A stretch of DNA of 64,000 bases from Pseudomonas sp. ATCC 13867 (GCF_000349845.1 NC_020829.1:4781001-4845000), one strand, 5' to 3'; counted from the first letter of the stretch, positions 18,003 through 26,567 are shown. Numbers and translations: made by a program. The notes: generated by a model from the letters alone, not told the origin.

Positions 18003-18407
18003 TCACCGTCCATGCGCCGCAATCAACTGCTGGAACTCCTGCGCGCTCAACCGGTGATCGCCATCGCGATCGCCGCGCAGGATCAGCGCCGGTTCCTGGG
18101 CCAGGAACTCCGTGATGCTGACCTTGCCGTCGCCATCCTTGTCCGGCCAGACCACGGCATTCGGCGCCGGGTGGCTGCTCTGGCTCGGCGGGGTCAGTTC
18201 CTCGCGGCTGAGAAAACCGCTCTGGTCACGGTCCAGCCGATGGAACATGCGTTCACGCATCGCCGCCATGTCACTGGCCTCGATATAGCCATTGGCATCG
18301 CGGTCCAGGCGGGAAAAGGCCGTTTCGCCCATTTCACCGGCCAGCGCCTGTTGGCTGCCCAACAGAACGACACTGCACAGCAGGGCATGACGGATTCGGC
18401 TTCGCAT
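18003..18407 (-). CDS. Exported EF-hand calcium-binding protein
   Basis: A 134-residue protein with a signal peptide (about residues 1-23, ending QQALA before GEMGE). Four EF-hand-like loops follow: DRDANGYIEASD, DRDQSGFLSREE, DKDGDGKVSITE and DRDGDHRLSAQE. The first three carry the usual acidic residues at loop positions 1, 3 and 12; the fourth has His at position 6 in place of Gly. It is predicted to bind calcium in the periplasm. It lies between the SDR and the AraC regulator but reads opposite to the SDR, and no functional link is evident. Confidence 0.85.
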   Translation of the reverse strand: MRSRIRHALLCSVVLLGSQQALAGEMGETAFSRLDRDANGYIEASDMAAMRERMFHRLDRDQSGFLSREELTPPSQSSHPAPNAVVWPDKDGDGKVSITEFLAQEPALILRGDRDGDHRLSAQEFQQLIAAHGR

Positions 18408-18472
18408 CGAGAACTCCTTGGACTGGGAAAGGCGCGCAAAGCCTACTCAGCAGTCCACTCGAAGGTATTCGA

Positions 18473-19480
18473 TCACTCCGCCGGCGTCTGCGGACGGCCA
18501 CGGCGGCGAAACTCCACCGGGGTCTCGCCGACCCAGCGCTTGAAGGCGCGGTAGAAGGTGCTCGGCTCGGAGAAACCGGTGCGTTCGACGATCACCTCGA
18601 TGCGCTCGTCGGTCTTGAGCAGCAGCTCCTTGGCCAGGCGGCAGCGATAGTCGGTGACCAGATCGTTGAAGCGCACCCCGGCCATCGCCAGGCGCTCGCG
18701 CAGGCGGCGGGCCGGCATGTCCAGGCGGGCGGCGACCTGCTCCAGCGTCGCACCGCCGTCCACCAGCAGCACGCCGATCAGTTCGCGCACCTTGCGCACC
18801 AGGTCCAGGCGCTCGACCTCCGCCAGTTGCCGGCGCGCCAGCGACTCGTGCATGCGCAGCAGCTCGGGGGCGGCGTGGCGCGAAGGCTTGTCCAGCACCG
18901 CGGCGTCGAACACCAGGGCGTAGCGCTCGGCGCCCAGCACGGCCGGGCAACCGTAGACCTCACGGTAGCGCTCGGCGGGCGCGCCTTCTTCGTGCATCAG
19001 TTGCACTTCATGGGGATTGAAATCGCCCTCGGTGAGGGCGTGGAACAGACGGACCACCGCGCCTGCGAGCATTTCCGGGAAGTGCCGGTTGGTCCCGGCC
19101 GTATGGCCGAGCAGCAGCACGGCGCGCTCGCCCTCGATTTCCAGGCGGGCATTGAGGGTGTCGGAGAGCAGGCGCACATAGCGCAGGGCATGGCGCAGGC
19201 CCTCGCCGAAGGTCGCGCTGGAGAGGAACAGGTACTCCAGCAGCAAACCGTGGAACGCCGGCAGGTGGCCGGCCAGGTAGAGGCCGACGTGCTCCTGGCC
19301 GCACTCTTCGGCGGCGGCTTTCCAGAACAGGTTCTGGGCGCTGTGGGGGAAACGTCCGGCGGGCAGGCTGCCAGCGGGCAGGCCGACGCGCGCCAGGACG
19401 CGGTCGGGGTCGGTGCCGCTGGCGCGCAGGGCGTCGATCACCGGGCGCATCAGCGCCACATCGTCGGTCAGATCACGCAT
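18473..19480 (-). CDS. AraC-family transcription regulator
   Basis: A 335-residue regulator. Residues about 15-200 form the 'arabinose-binding' type domain of the OruR/ArgR-like AraC subgroup. The last 100 residues hold the two helix-turn-helix motifs, including LEQVAARLDMPARRLRERLAMAGVRFNDLVTDYRCRLA and the family signature near TGFSEPSTFYRAFKRWVGETP. It corresponds in place to P. aeruginosa PA4787 and is divergent from the MaoC gene at 19686. It probably controls the fatty-acyl genes around it; the inducer is unknown. Confidence 0.9.
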   Translation of the reverse strand: MRDLTDDVALMRPVIDALRASGTDPDRVLARVGLPAGSLPAGRFPHSAQNLFWKAAAEECGQEHVGLYLAGHLPAFHGLLLEYLFLSSATFGEGLRHALRYVRLLSDTLNARLEIEGERAVLLLGHTAGTNRHFPEMLAGAVVRLFHALTEGDFNPHEVQLMHEEGAPAERYREVYGCPAVLGAERYALVFDAAVLDKPSRHAAPELLRMHESLARRQLAEVERLDLVRKVRELIGVLLVDGGATLEQVAARLDMPARRLRERLAMAGVRFNDLVTDYRCRLAKELLLKTDERIEVIVERTGFSEPSTFYRAFKRWVGETPVEFRRRGRPQTPAE

Positions 19481-19685
19481 GGTGTTTTTTCTAGTTATCC
19501 ATGAGGCGGGCCCATCTTAGGCAGCTTTCCTGTCGCCCCTCAAGAGAATCAGGACGGCACTTGAACGAAATCTCCGAGCAATCGGACGGTCAGATTGACT
19601 TGCCTGCCGCACGCCGCGAAACCACGGCCAATGCCCGCCGGTGAGCGGCGGCTAAGCTGATTGAATACTCGTCAGGAGATACCCG

Positions 19686-20543
19686 ATGTCCCGCGATTGG
19701 CTCGACCTGTCCGCTCCCCCCGCCCTCACCGGCCTGTTCGTCCGCGCTGCCGTGCGCCGCGGCGTGCGTGGCCGCAGCCTGCCGACCCGCGGCCTGCGTT
19801 GCCCGGTCACGGTCGATCCGAAGCACCTGGAGCGCTATCGCAAGGTCTGCGGCTTCGCCGACAACCACCTGCTGCCGCCCACCTACCCGCACATCCTGGC
19901 CTTCGGCCTGCAGATGGGGTTGCTCACCGACGCGCGCTTCCCCTTCCCGCTGCTGGGCCTGGTGCACCTGGAAAACCGTATCAGCGTATTGCGCCCACTG
20001 GGCGGGCTCGGTCCGTTCAACGTCAGCGTGCGGGTGGACAACCTGCAGCCCCACGAAAAAGGCGTGACCTTCAGCATCATCACCCAGCTGCACGACCAGC
20101 TCGGCCTGCTCTGGGAAGGCGACAGCCGCATCCTGTTCCGTGGCATGCGTCTGGACGGCACGCCGCCGGCCCGTACCGAGAACGCCGAACTGCCGCTGGA
20201 GCAGATCGACGCCTGGAGTTGCCAGGCGGACATCGGCCGCCGCTATGCCCGCGTCGCCGGCGACTACAACCCGATCCACCTGTCCGCCGCCAGCGCCAGG
20301 CTGTTCGGCTTCCCCCGCGCCATCGCCCACGGCCTGTGGAACAAGGCGCGCAGCCTGGCGGCGCTGGGCGAGCAGTTGCCGATGGCCGGCTATCGGGTCG
20401 AGGTGCGCTTCCAGAAGCCGGTGCTGCTGCCCTCCTCGGTCAGCCTGCTGGCCAGCGAACCGGCGCCGGCCGGGCAGTTCAGCCTGCGCGGCAAGGACGA
20501 CCTGCCGCACATGGCCGGCAGTTGGAGCCCGCTCGACGCTTGA
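19686..20543 (+). CDS. MaoC-like acyl dehydratase (hot-dog fold)
   Basis: A 285-residue protein with a double hot-dog arrangement. The C-terminal half has the hydratase signature ARVAGDYNPIHLSAASARLFGFPRAIAHG, with the catalytic Asp and His in DYNPIH. It would hydrate enoyl-CoA or dehydrate 3-hydroxyacyl-CoA/ACP. CAGGAG precedes the ATG at 19686. With the thiolase and the 3-oxoacyl reductase nearby it supplies the third reaction of an acyl elongation or degradation cycle. The divergent AraC regulator is the likely controller. Confidence 0.87.
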   Translation: MSRDWLDLSAPPALTGLFVRAAVRRGVRGRSLPTRGLRCPVTVDPKHLERYRKVCGFADNHLLPPTYPHILAFGLQMGLLTDARFPFPLLGLVHLENRISVLRPLGGLGPFNVSVRVDNLQPHEKGVTFSIITQLHDQLGLLWEGDSRILFRGMRLDGTPPARTENAELPLEQIDAWSCQADIGRRYARVAGDYNPIHLSAASARLFGFPRAIAHGLWNKARSLAALGEQLPMAGYRVEVRFQKPVLLPSSVSLLASEPAPAGQFSLRGKDDLPHMAGSWSPLDA

Positions 20544-20596
20544 AGGCGTCCGCCCGAAGCCTGAAGCTATGGGGCTCACGTTGGAGCCCCATCTGC

Positions 20597-20914
20597 ATGA
20601 ACCTCGAAGAACTCACCGCGCGCCTGCACGCCATCCGCGACCACAACGACTGGAGCCGCTTCCACAGCCCGAAGAACCTGGCGATGGCCGCCAGCGTGGA
20701 GATGGCCGAGCTGGTGGAAATCTTCCAGTGGCTGCGCGAGGACGAATCCCGTCAGTTGCCGCCGGAAAAGCTCGCCCACGCCGGGCAGGAAGTCGGCGAC
20801 ATCGTGCTCTACCTCCTGCTGCTGTGCGCCGAGCTGGGTATCGACATGGATCAGGCGGTGCGCGCCAAGCTGGCCGACAGCGAGCGGCGCTTCATCGAAG
20901 GAGGCGCCAAGTGA
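20597..20914 (+). CDS. MazG-like nucleotide pyrophosphohydrolase
   Basis: A 105-residue all-helical protein of the MazG-like family. The metal-binding pattern is visible as EMAELVEIFQW (ExxE) and later GQEVGDIVLYLLLLC (ExxD). Such enzymes hydrolyse non-canonical nucleoside triphosphates to monophosphate and pyrophosphate. The gene ends in GTGA, overlapping the start of cmoM, so the two are translationally coupled. Confidence 0.85.
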   Translation: MNLEELTARLHAIRDHNDWSRFHSPKNLAMAASVEMAELVEIFQWLREDESRQLPPEKLAHAGQEVGDIVLYLLLLCAELGIDMDQAVRAKLADSERRFIEGGAK

Positions 20915-21681
20915 GCCAGCCTCCCAAGACCGGCGACCGCCACTTCGACGAACTGGCCACGCGTTTCGCCGAGAAGATCTACGGCGGCGCAAAGGGCGCG
21001 ATCCGCCTCGCGGTGCTGCAGGCCGACCTTGCCGAAGCCCTGCCGGACCGCCCCTTGCGCGTGCTGGATATCGGCGCGGGCCTGGGCCACATGTCGCTGT
21101 GGCTGGCCGGACGCGGCCATGACGTCACCCTCGCCGAACCCGCCGCGCCGATGCTCGAAGGCGCACGCCAGCGCTTCGCCGAGGCCGGCCTTCCCGCCAC
21201 CTTCATCGAGGCGCCCTGGCAGGACCTGCTCGGCCAGCTCAACGAGCCCTACGACCTGGTGATCTGCCACGCCGTGCTGGAATGGCTGGCCGAACCGCTG
21301 GCCATCCTCCCCGTGCTGCACCAGCTGACCCGCGCCGACGGCTGGCTGTCCCTGGCCTTCTACAACCGCGATGCGCTGATCTACCGCAACCTGCTCAAGG
21401 GGCATTTCCGCAAGCTGCGCAAGAACCGCTTCGCCGGCGAAGGCCAGAGCCTCACCCCGCAGGAACCGCTCGACCCGCGCGTGCTGGAAGACGCCATGAA
21501 TGGGCACTGGCGCATCGAGGCGCGTAGCGGCGTGCGGGTGTTCCACGACTACATGCCAGTGGAGTTCCAGCACAAGGCCGAGCCGCTGGACCTGGTGGAG
21601 ATGGAGGTGCAATACCGTCGACATCCCGCCTTCGCCGGCCTGGGCCGCTACCTGCACTGGCTGTGCCGACCGCAGGATTGA
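20911..21681 (+). CDS. cmoM: tRNA 5-carboxymethoxyuridine methyltransferase
   Basis: A 256-residue class I SAM methyltransferase. Motif I is VLDIGAGLGHMSLWLAGRG (about residues 51-69), and the CmoM-specific stretches FHAVLEW-like 'ICHAVLEWLAEPL', 'FYNRDALIYRNLLKG' and 'GVRVFHDYMP' match E. coli CmoM. It methylates cmo5U34 in tRNA to mcmo5U, extending wobble reading. The start is GTG at 20911, which overlaps the MazG stop (GTGA). Confidence 0.9.
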   Translation: MSQPPKTGDRHFDELATRFAEKIYGGAKGAIRLAVLQADLAEALPDRPLRVLDIGAGLGHMSLWLAGRGHDVTLAEPAAPMLEGARQRFAEAGLPATFIEAPWQDLLGQLNEPYDLVICHAVLEWLAEPLAILPVLHQLTRADGWLSLAFYNRDALIYRNLLKGHFRKLRKNRFAGEGQSLTPQEPLDPRVLEDAMNGHWRIEARSGVRVFHDYMPVEFQHKAEPLDLVEMEVQYRRHPAFAGLGRYLHWLCRPQD

Positions 21682-21734
21682 GTGCATAGTTGTCGTTGCG
21701 CACGCCAACCGGTCCGGGCGTGCGGGAGTCCGTC

Positions 21735-22316
21735 ATGCCGCGTTACCTGCCGATCCTGCCACTGTTCGCCGCCCTGGCCGCCTGCCAGAGCCAGAACCCG
21801 TACACCGCCACCTCACTGCCAATGCCACCGGCGCCCGCGTCGGCGGCCAATCCCGGCCTCGACCCCGGCAGCTACCCGGCGCCGCCGCTGGACTACGGAC
21901 ACTATCGCTCGTGGAGCTGGGCCGACGGCGCCGGCCTCGGCGGCCCGCTGCAGGACGCCGTCAGCGAAGCCCTCGACCAGCGCGGCCTGCGCCCGGCACG
22001 GAGCGATGCGCCGGCGGACCTGGTCGTCAGCGCGCAACTGTCCAGCGAGCAGCGCACCCGGCAGACCACCGACTACTACGGTGGCGGCTACTACGGCGGC
22101 TGGGGCGACCCCTGGTACGGCAGCGGCTACTATCCGGTCACCCGCACCTATGTGGTCACCGTCAGCGTGGTGCGCATCGCCCTGTTCGACACCCGCAGCC
22201 ACCAGCAGGTGTGGAGCGGCAGCGCCGAATACGAGAACGGCGACGGCCAGCGTGAGCAGGCGAACGCCCTGCGCGAGGCCGCGCGCAAGGCCCTGGACGG
22301 CTACCCGCCGGGCTGA
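21735..22316 (+). CDS. DUF4136 lipoprotein, first copy
   Basis: A 193-residue lipoprotein: [17 protein letters not shown] ends in an LAAC lipobox with Cys17. The mature part has the DUF4136 pattern, YRSWSWAD near the N-terminus and a C-terminal [16 protein letters not shown] ending. A Tyr/Gly-rich stretch (residues about 115-135) probably forms a loop. GGGAG precedes the chosen start; the open frame upstream to 21690 would remove the signal peptide from the N-terminus. It is followed by a paralogue at 22436. The molecular function is unknown. Confidence 0.82.
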   Translation: MPRYLPILPLFAALAACQSQNPYTATSLPMPPAPASAANPGLDPGSYPAPPLDYGHYRSWSWADGAGLGGPLQDAVSEALDQRGLRPARSDAPADLVVSAQLSSEQRTRQTTDYYGGGYYGGWGDPWYGSGYYPVTRTYVVTVSVVRIALFDTRSHQQVWSGSAEYENGDGQREQANALREAARKALDGYPPG

Positions 22317-22435
22317 TCGCTCGCGGCAGGAGAACATGCCGCCTCCCGCCCCGGCATCCCGGCGCGACCGCTCTGCCGCTTGCCTTTGCGCGGACTCTGC
22401 GCTTGGATGAGAACTCTGTCAGGAGTAATTCCATC

Positions 22436-22996
22436 ATGATCCGCCGATTACTGCTTCTGGGCCTGATGCTGGGCCTGGCCGCCTGCGAAACCACCAGCCT
22501 CAGCCGCGATTACGACACCACCCGCGACTTCTCCCGCTACCAGAGCTGGAGCTGGGCGCAGCCGTCGTTCGAGTACCGCCCGGACGACCCGCGCATCAAG
22601 AGCGATCTCACCGAACAGCGCATCAGCCAGGCGGTCGCCGACCAGCTCGACCAGCGCGGCCTGCGCCAGGCCCAGGGCGGCAATATCGGCGACGTGAGAG
22701 TGCGCGCCTACCTGATCGTCGACCAACGCCAGGACCAGGTCACCTCCTACAGCGGTGGCTACTGGAACGGCTACTGGGGAGGTTACTGGGGCCCGCCGCC
22801 AATGGCCGAGACCCGCACCGTCACCTACAAGGTCGCCACCATCCAGGTCGACCTGTTCGACGGCAAGGACGGCAAGCTGGTCTGGCGCGGCAGCGGCGAG
22901 CAGATCATGCGCAGCAGCCCGCCCACGCCCGCCGAGCGCGAAGCGGCGATCCGCGAGACGGTGCAGAAAGTCATCGCCCAGTATCCGCCGCACTGA
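22436..22996 (+). CDS. DUF4136 lipoprotein, second copy
   Basis: A 186-residue lipoprotein with signal MIRRLLLLGLMLGLAAC and lipobox Cys17. The DUF4136 core (YQSWSWAQPSFEYRPDDP) and the terminal IAQYPPH match the first copy at 21735, and both have a Gly/Tyr/Trp-rich central loop (SGGYWNGYWGGYWGPPP here). The two genes therefore arose by tandem duplication and have diverged considerably. CAGGAGT lies 12-14 bases before the start. It probably resides at the outer membrane. Confidence 0.84.
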   Translation: MIRRLLLLGLMLGLAACETTSLSRDYDTTRDFSRYQSWSWAQPSFEYRPDDPRIKSDLTEQRISQAVADQLDQRGLRQAQGGNIGDVRVRAYLIVDQRQDQVTSYSGGYWNGYWGGYWGPPPMAETRTVTYKVATIQVDLFDGKDGKLVWRGSGEQIMRSSPPTPAEREAAIRETVQKVIAQYPPH

Positions 22997-23009
22997 GCCG
23001 GGAGCCCAC

Positions 23010-23504
23010 GTGGAACATCCAGTCCTCACCCACCGCCCCGCCGCCGCGGGCGACCTCGACGAGGTGGTGCGCTTTCCACAGGATCGCGACGAGCTCTTCT
23101 ACTGCTATCCCAAGGCGAGCTGGCCGCTGACCGTCGGCCAGCTCGCCGCCGCAATGGCCGAACGCCGCGGCAGCACCCTCGCCCTGCTGGACGGGCGCGC
23201 GGCGGGCTTCGCCAACTTCTACCAGTGGCAACCGCGCGAATACTGCGCGCTGGGCAACATGATGGTCGCGCCCTCGGCGCGCCGGCACGGCGTGGCGCAG
23301 TACCTGATCGAAGTCATGGAGAACCTCGCCCGCGACCAGTACAAGGCACGGGTGATGAAAGTGTCCTGCTTCAACGCCAACGCTGCCGGGCTGCTGCTCT
23401 ACACTCGGCTGGGTTACCGGCCGCAGGCCATCGTCGAGCGCGACGACCCACAGGGCCGGCGTATCGCCCTGGTACAACTGGAGAAAACCCTTGAGCCCAT
23501 CTGA
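23010..23504 (+). CDS. GNAT-family N-acetyltransferase (PA4794-like)
   Basis: A 164-residue acetyltransferase. The acetyl-CoA motif is MMVAPSARRHGVAQYLIEVM, containing an RxxGxA pattern. The N-terminal FPQDRDELFYCYPKASWP and the later SCFNANAAGLLLYTRLGY closely resemble P. aeruginosa PA4794, a structurally known GNAT that acetylates C-terminal lysine of peptides in vitro. The start is GTG at 23010 after GGGAG. It overlaps the DsrE gene by 14 bases. Confidence 0.88.
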   Translation: MEHPVLTHRPAAAGDLDEVVRFPQDRDELFYCYPKASWPLTVGQLAAAMAERRGSTLALLDGRAAGFANFYQWQPREYCALGNMMVAPSARRHGVAQYLIEVMENLARDQYKARVMKVSCFNANAAGLLLYTRLGYRPQAIVERDDPQGRRIALVQLEKTLEPI

Positions 23505-23865
23505 CCGCCAGCGGGTGCTGATCATCGTCGGCAGCGGCCCGAGCACCCCGGCGCGCTGCGCGGCGCCCTTTTACACCGCCACCCTACTGGCCTGCATGGA
23601 CGCCCAGGTCACCCTGTTCCTCAGCGGCGAAGGCACGCGCCTGGCCTTCCAGGACATCGCCGACCACCTCTACGCCGCCGAGGGGGGAGAGCCCATCAGC
23701 CATTTCATCCAGCAGGCCAAGGAAGCCGGCGCGCGCCTGCTGATGTGCCGCGCACCGGGCGTGGCCATCGACGAAAGCCGGCTGATCGAGGAAGTCGACG
23801 AAATCGCCAGCGGCGGCGAGCTGGCGCGGATGATCCTCGAATACGACCGGGTGCTGACCCTTTAA
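23491..23865 (+). CDS. DsrE/DsrF-like sulfur-relay family protein
   Basis: A 124-residue protein of the DsrE/YchN fold. The likely sulfur-carrying residue is Cys86 in ARLLMCRAPG, at the position of the reactive cysteine in DsrE-type persulfide carriers; Cys23 and Cys35 are also present. The start is a TTG at 23491 inside the end of the GNAT gene, which suggests translational coupling. The next gene after a repeat is a GcvH-like lipoyl protein, which is worth noting because DsrE and lipoate-binding proteins occur together in some sulfur-transfer systems. Its partner here is unproven. Confidence 0.75.
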   Translation: MSPSDRQRVLIIVGSGPSTPARCAAPFYTATLLACMDAQVTLFLSGEGTRLAFQDIADHLYAAEGGEPISHFIQQAKEAGARLLMCRAPGVAIDESRLIEEVDEIASGGELARMILEYDRVLTL

Positions 23866-23874
23866 GCCACTTCG

Positions 23875-23990
23875 GAGGCGTCGAGCGAAGTTGAGGCAAG
23901 GAAGACGCCGCTGAGAAAGCGGAGTTCACAATCCACGTAAATGAGCATTTCGAAGCGGCGTCTGACGCAGCATCGACAAAGCGCAGACCC
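23875..23990. repeat. Imperfect palindromic intergenic repeat
   Basis: AGACGCCGCT at 23903-23912 is inverted as AGCGGCGTCT at 23954-23963, within a wider stretch that includes 'gagcgaagttgaggcaagg' and 'aaatgagcatttcgaag'. The layout resembles a repeat I associate with pseudomonad intergenic regions and differs from the GTAGGAGC type. No T-run follows. Confidence 0.6.
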
Positions 23991-24004
23991 TACGAGAGGC
24001 TTAA

Positions 24005-24466
24005 ATGAAGCTGCATGGCCTGGAGTTTCCTGACGACCTCCTCTACGCCCCCGAGTACAACCTCTGGCTGCGCGAGGAACCCGGCGGCGCCGTCACCCTC
24101 GGCCTCACCGCCTATGGCTGCGCACTCTACGGGCAGATCTTCGCCTTCACCCCCAAGCGCGACGGCTGGCACATCGAACGTGACCGCAGCTTCGGCGTGG
24201 TCGAGTTCGCCAAGGCCGCCTCGTCCGCCCGCTGCCCGCTGGACGGCCACATCCTCGCCAGCAACGAGGCCGTAGTGCGGCGACCGGGGCTGATCAACCA
24301 GGATTGCTACGGCGAAGGCTGGATGGTGCGCCTGAAGCCCGACGACTGGGCCACCGTCCGTGCCCGTCTCCTGCAAGGCCAGGTCGCGCGGGACGCCTTC
24401 GCCCAGCGCATGTACCTGGACAACTACGACCCCGATGACGACGGGGTCCAGGCCCTGCGCCCATGA
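24005..24466 (+). CDS. GcvH-like lipoyl-domain protein
   Basis: A 153-residue protein with a lipoyl (glycine-cleavage H) domain. The lipoylation lysine is Lys70 in VVEFAKAAS, equivalent to VESVKAAS of GcvH, and the C-terminal half ending DCYGEGWMVRLKP is also H-protein-like. It is not with gcvT or gcvP, and it is more divergent than a housekeeping GcvH. It may serve as a carrier protein in another lipoate-dependent or sulfur-transfer reaction. It overlaps the VanX-like gene (ATGA). Confidence 0.8.
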   Translation: MKLHGLEFPDDLLYAPEYNLWLREEPGGAVTLGLTAYGCALYGQIFAFTPKRDGWHIERDRSFGVVEFAKAASSARCPLDGHILASNEAVVRRPGLINQDCYGEGWMVRLKPDDWATVRARLLQGQVARDAFAQRMYLDNYDPDDDGVQALRP

Positions 24467-25158
24467 GCCAGGCAGGCGCGGCACGACGCTGGCGCCTGCC
24501 GCTCCTGACGTGCCTGTTCGCCAGCCTGCCGCTGCAGGCCGACCAACCGGCCCAGCCCGGCTTCGTCTACCTCGACCAGATCCTGAAATCCGCGCGCTAC
24601 GACGTGCGCTACGCCGGCAACGACAACTTCGTCGGCGCACCGATCGATGGCTACCTTGTCGCGCGCATCATCCTCACCGAGCCTGCGGCCAGGGCCCTGG
24701 AAAACGTCGAACACGACCTGGCGCTCAGCGGCCTGTCCCTGAAAATCTTCGACGGCTATCGTCCGCAGCGCGCGGTGGAAGCCTTCAGGCGCTGGGCCGC
24801 CACCTCGCAGGACACTCAGCAGAAAGCCCGCTACTACCCGGACCAGGACAAGCGCACCCTGTTTCGCGACGGCTACATCGCCCAGCATTCAGCGCACTCG
24901 CGCGGCAGCACCGTCGACCTGACGCTGGTGGAGACCAGGACCGGGGAAGAATTGGACATGGGCAGCCGCTTCGACTTCTTCGGCCCCATCTCCCGACACG
25001 GCACCGCACTGATTACACCGACGCAGACCCGCAACCGCGAAACCCTGCGCCAGGCCATGCTGCGCCACGGCTTCGAACCCTACGCCGCGGAATGGTGGCA
25101 TTACCGACTGAAGGCCGAGCCTTATCCGTCGAGGTATTTCGATTTTCCGGTGCGCTGA
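24463..25158 (+). CDS. VanX/DdpX-like D-alanyl-D-alanine dipeptidase (M15D)
   Basis: A 231-residue exported zinc dipeptidase. After an N-terminal hydrophobic signal (about residues 9-26) come the metal ligands His145 and Asp152 in SAHSRGSTVD, and the catalytic Glu210 and third ligand His213 in EWWHY. This is the complete active site of VanX (H116, D123, E181, H184). It would cleave D-Ala-D-Ala in the periplasm for peptidoglycan-peptide recycling. No vanH or vanA-like gene is present, so resistance to glycopeptides is not implied. Confidence 0.88.
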   Translation: MSQAGAARRWRLPLLTCLFASLPLQADQPAQPGFVYLDQILKSARYDVRYAGNDNFVGAPIDGYLVARIILTEPAARALENVEHDLALSGLSLKIFDGYRPQRAVEAFRRWAATSQDTQQKARYYPDQDKRTLFRDGYIAQHSAHSRGSTVDLTLVETRTGEELDMGSRFDFFGPISRHGTALITPTQTRNRETLRQAMLRHGFEPYAAEWWHYRLKAEPYPSRYFDFPVR

Positions 25159-25194
25159 AGGAGGGATAGCGGCCGTCCCTGGCCGCAGGACGAC

Positions 25195-25686
25195 TCAATC
25201 GTCGTCGTGGTCATTCTTCGTGGAGTTATCGGAAGCATTGTCCAGGCCCTTGGTATTGTGAGTACCCGGCGTGGTGTCGGAGATCGCCGTTGCCTTGGAC
25301 AGGCCACGGGTATCCTTCGAATGGGCCACGGACGAAGTCGTCGAACCATGCCCGTTGCTGTCGTTCTTGCTGCTGCCGTAGTGGTTACCGCTCAGGCCGT
25401 GGTCGCGAGTGGACTTGCCGGCGTGCTCTACGCCATCGGTCCTGCCGTTGCTCTTCGCACCGTGGACACCCGAGTTACCGTCGGACTTGCCGCCCGCATG
25501 ACCGGCCCCCCCCTGGCCACCGCCGTGACCGCCGCCATTGCCGCCGCCGTTGCCACCACCATTACCGCCGCCACCGCCATTCCCTTTGGCGTAGACGGAG
25601 CCGATTGGAGACAGGTCTGCAGGCAGCAAGGCTGTCGCCCCGAGCGCAAACGCACAGGCTATTGCTACAACCAGGGATTTCTTCAT
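25195..25686 (-). CDS. Exported Gly/Asn/His-rich low-complexity protein
   Basis: A 163-residue protein with a signal peptide (MKKSLVVAIACAFALGATALL; cleavage probably after VYA). The mature part starts with a glycine-rich block KGNGGGGGNGGGNGGGNGG and continues with Gly, Ser, Asn and His, ending in an acidic tail (NDHDDD). No domain is recognisable. It is probably disordered in the periplasm or cell surface, and histidines and acidic residues could bind metal. The start at 25686 is chosen because it gives the signal peptide and follows GGAGGGCG. Confidence 0.68.
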   Translation of the reverse strand: MKKSLVVAIACAFALGATALLPADLSPIGSVYAKGNGGGGGNGGGNGGGNGGGHGGGQGGAGHAGGKSDGNSGVHGAKSNGRTDGVEHAGKSTRDHGLSGNHYGSSKNDSNGHGSTTSSVAHSKDTRGLSKATAISDTTPGTHNTKGLDNASDNSTKNDHDDD

Positions 25687-25923
25687 GATCGAGGCGCCCT
25701 CCAGGGCGGGGGTTGAGATAACCATCAGACTCGCTGCGGCCCGCGCGGTTCGCGCCGTCCGACGAAATGCCCAGGAGTTCTCAGACAGGAGCTCGCAGAC
25801 GCGCGTAACAGCGTCCCTGTCGGCCGCGCGTTCGACTCGCCGTAGCCAGTGGCAAGCGTCCCCCTTAATCCGCCGTTAATCCTCCCAGCCGACTCTCGAG
25901 ACTCCCCCCAGGAGGACTCCCCC

Positions 25924-26127
25924 ATGCTCAAGCTCTCCGTGGTCACCTTCGCCTGCATCACCCTCGTCGGCTGCGCCGACGCCCCGCGCTACAACCACTT
26001 CAGCGCCATCGAATCGCCTGTGCGCGAATCCTTCGGCGAAGACAACCTCGAACGCCAGCCCACCCGCATCCAACTGCAGAACGACGACTACTCGGCACAG
26101 CAGCAGCGGATGATGTGGGGGCAATGA
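25924..26127 (+). CDS. Small lipoprotein of unknown function, 67 residues
   Basis: MLKLSVVTFACITLVGC is a lipoprotein signal with lipobox LVGC and Cys17. The mature 51 residues are polar with no recognised domain (ends QQQRMMWGQ). A strong AGGAGGA ribosome site 8-10 bases upstream supports the start. It stands alone between oppositely placed genes. Confidence 0.72.
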   Translation: MLKLSVVTFACITLVGCADAPRYNHFSAIESPVRESFGEDNLERQPTRIQLQNDDYSAQQQRMMWGQ

Positions 26128-26258
26128 CGCCGCATGACCTCGACAGACCGTGGCCGCCACGGCTGTCGGGAAGCGCCGGAACCCCATGAGGTGAAGCGAC
26201 AGGAAGCCAATCGAGCGGCCCGCTAGAATGTCACGCAACACAACTCCGGTGACCGCCC

Positions 26259-26567
26259 ATGAAGAAATGGATCGTCCTTGCCGCCCTGGCCGTGCTCGCC
26301 TGGCAATACATGGACAACCCCGATTGGCAGTCCCGGTTCTTCCGCTCGTCCCCCACCCCGCTCACGAGCTCCCAGCCCGCCGACACCTCGCCAGAGCCAG
26401 CGCCCCAGGCAGAGTCAACGCCCAACGTACGCTGCGACGGTCGCCAGTACTGCTCGCAGATGACCTCCTGCGCGGAGGCCAAGGCTTTCCTGAGAAGTTG
26501 TCCGGGCATGAAGATGGATGGCGATGGCGACGGCATTCCCTGCGAGGAGCAGTGGTGCCAGATGTAG
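26259..26567 (+). CDS. Excalibur calcium-binding domain protein
   Basis: A 102-residue protein with an N-terminal membrane anchor or signal (MKKWIVLAALAVLAWQY), a proline/serine-rich linker, and a C-terminal excalibur domain. The domain has the pattern CSQMTSCAEAKAFLRSCPGMKMDGDGDGIPCE with the conserved DxDxDGxxCE calcium loop and cysteines that pair into disulfides. It probably acts at the periplasmic face. The gene stops 14 bases before the duplicated tRNA-Sec end at 26582. Confidence 0.85.
   Translation: MKKWIVLAALAVLAWQYMDNPDWQSRFFRSSPTPLTSSQPADTSPEPAPQAESTPNVRCDGRQYCSQMTSCAEAKAFLRSCPGMKMDGDGDGIPCEEQWCQM

Noticed and set aside
24463..25158. Vancomycin-resistance gene
   Set aside because: VanX-like dipeptidases are common in Gram-negative bacteria for peptide recycling; no vanH/vanA-like genes are present.
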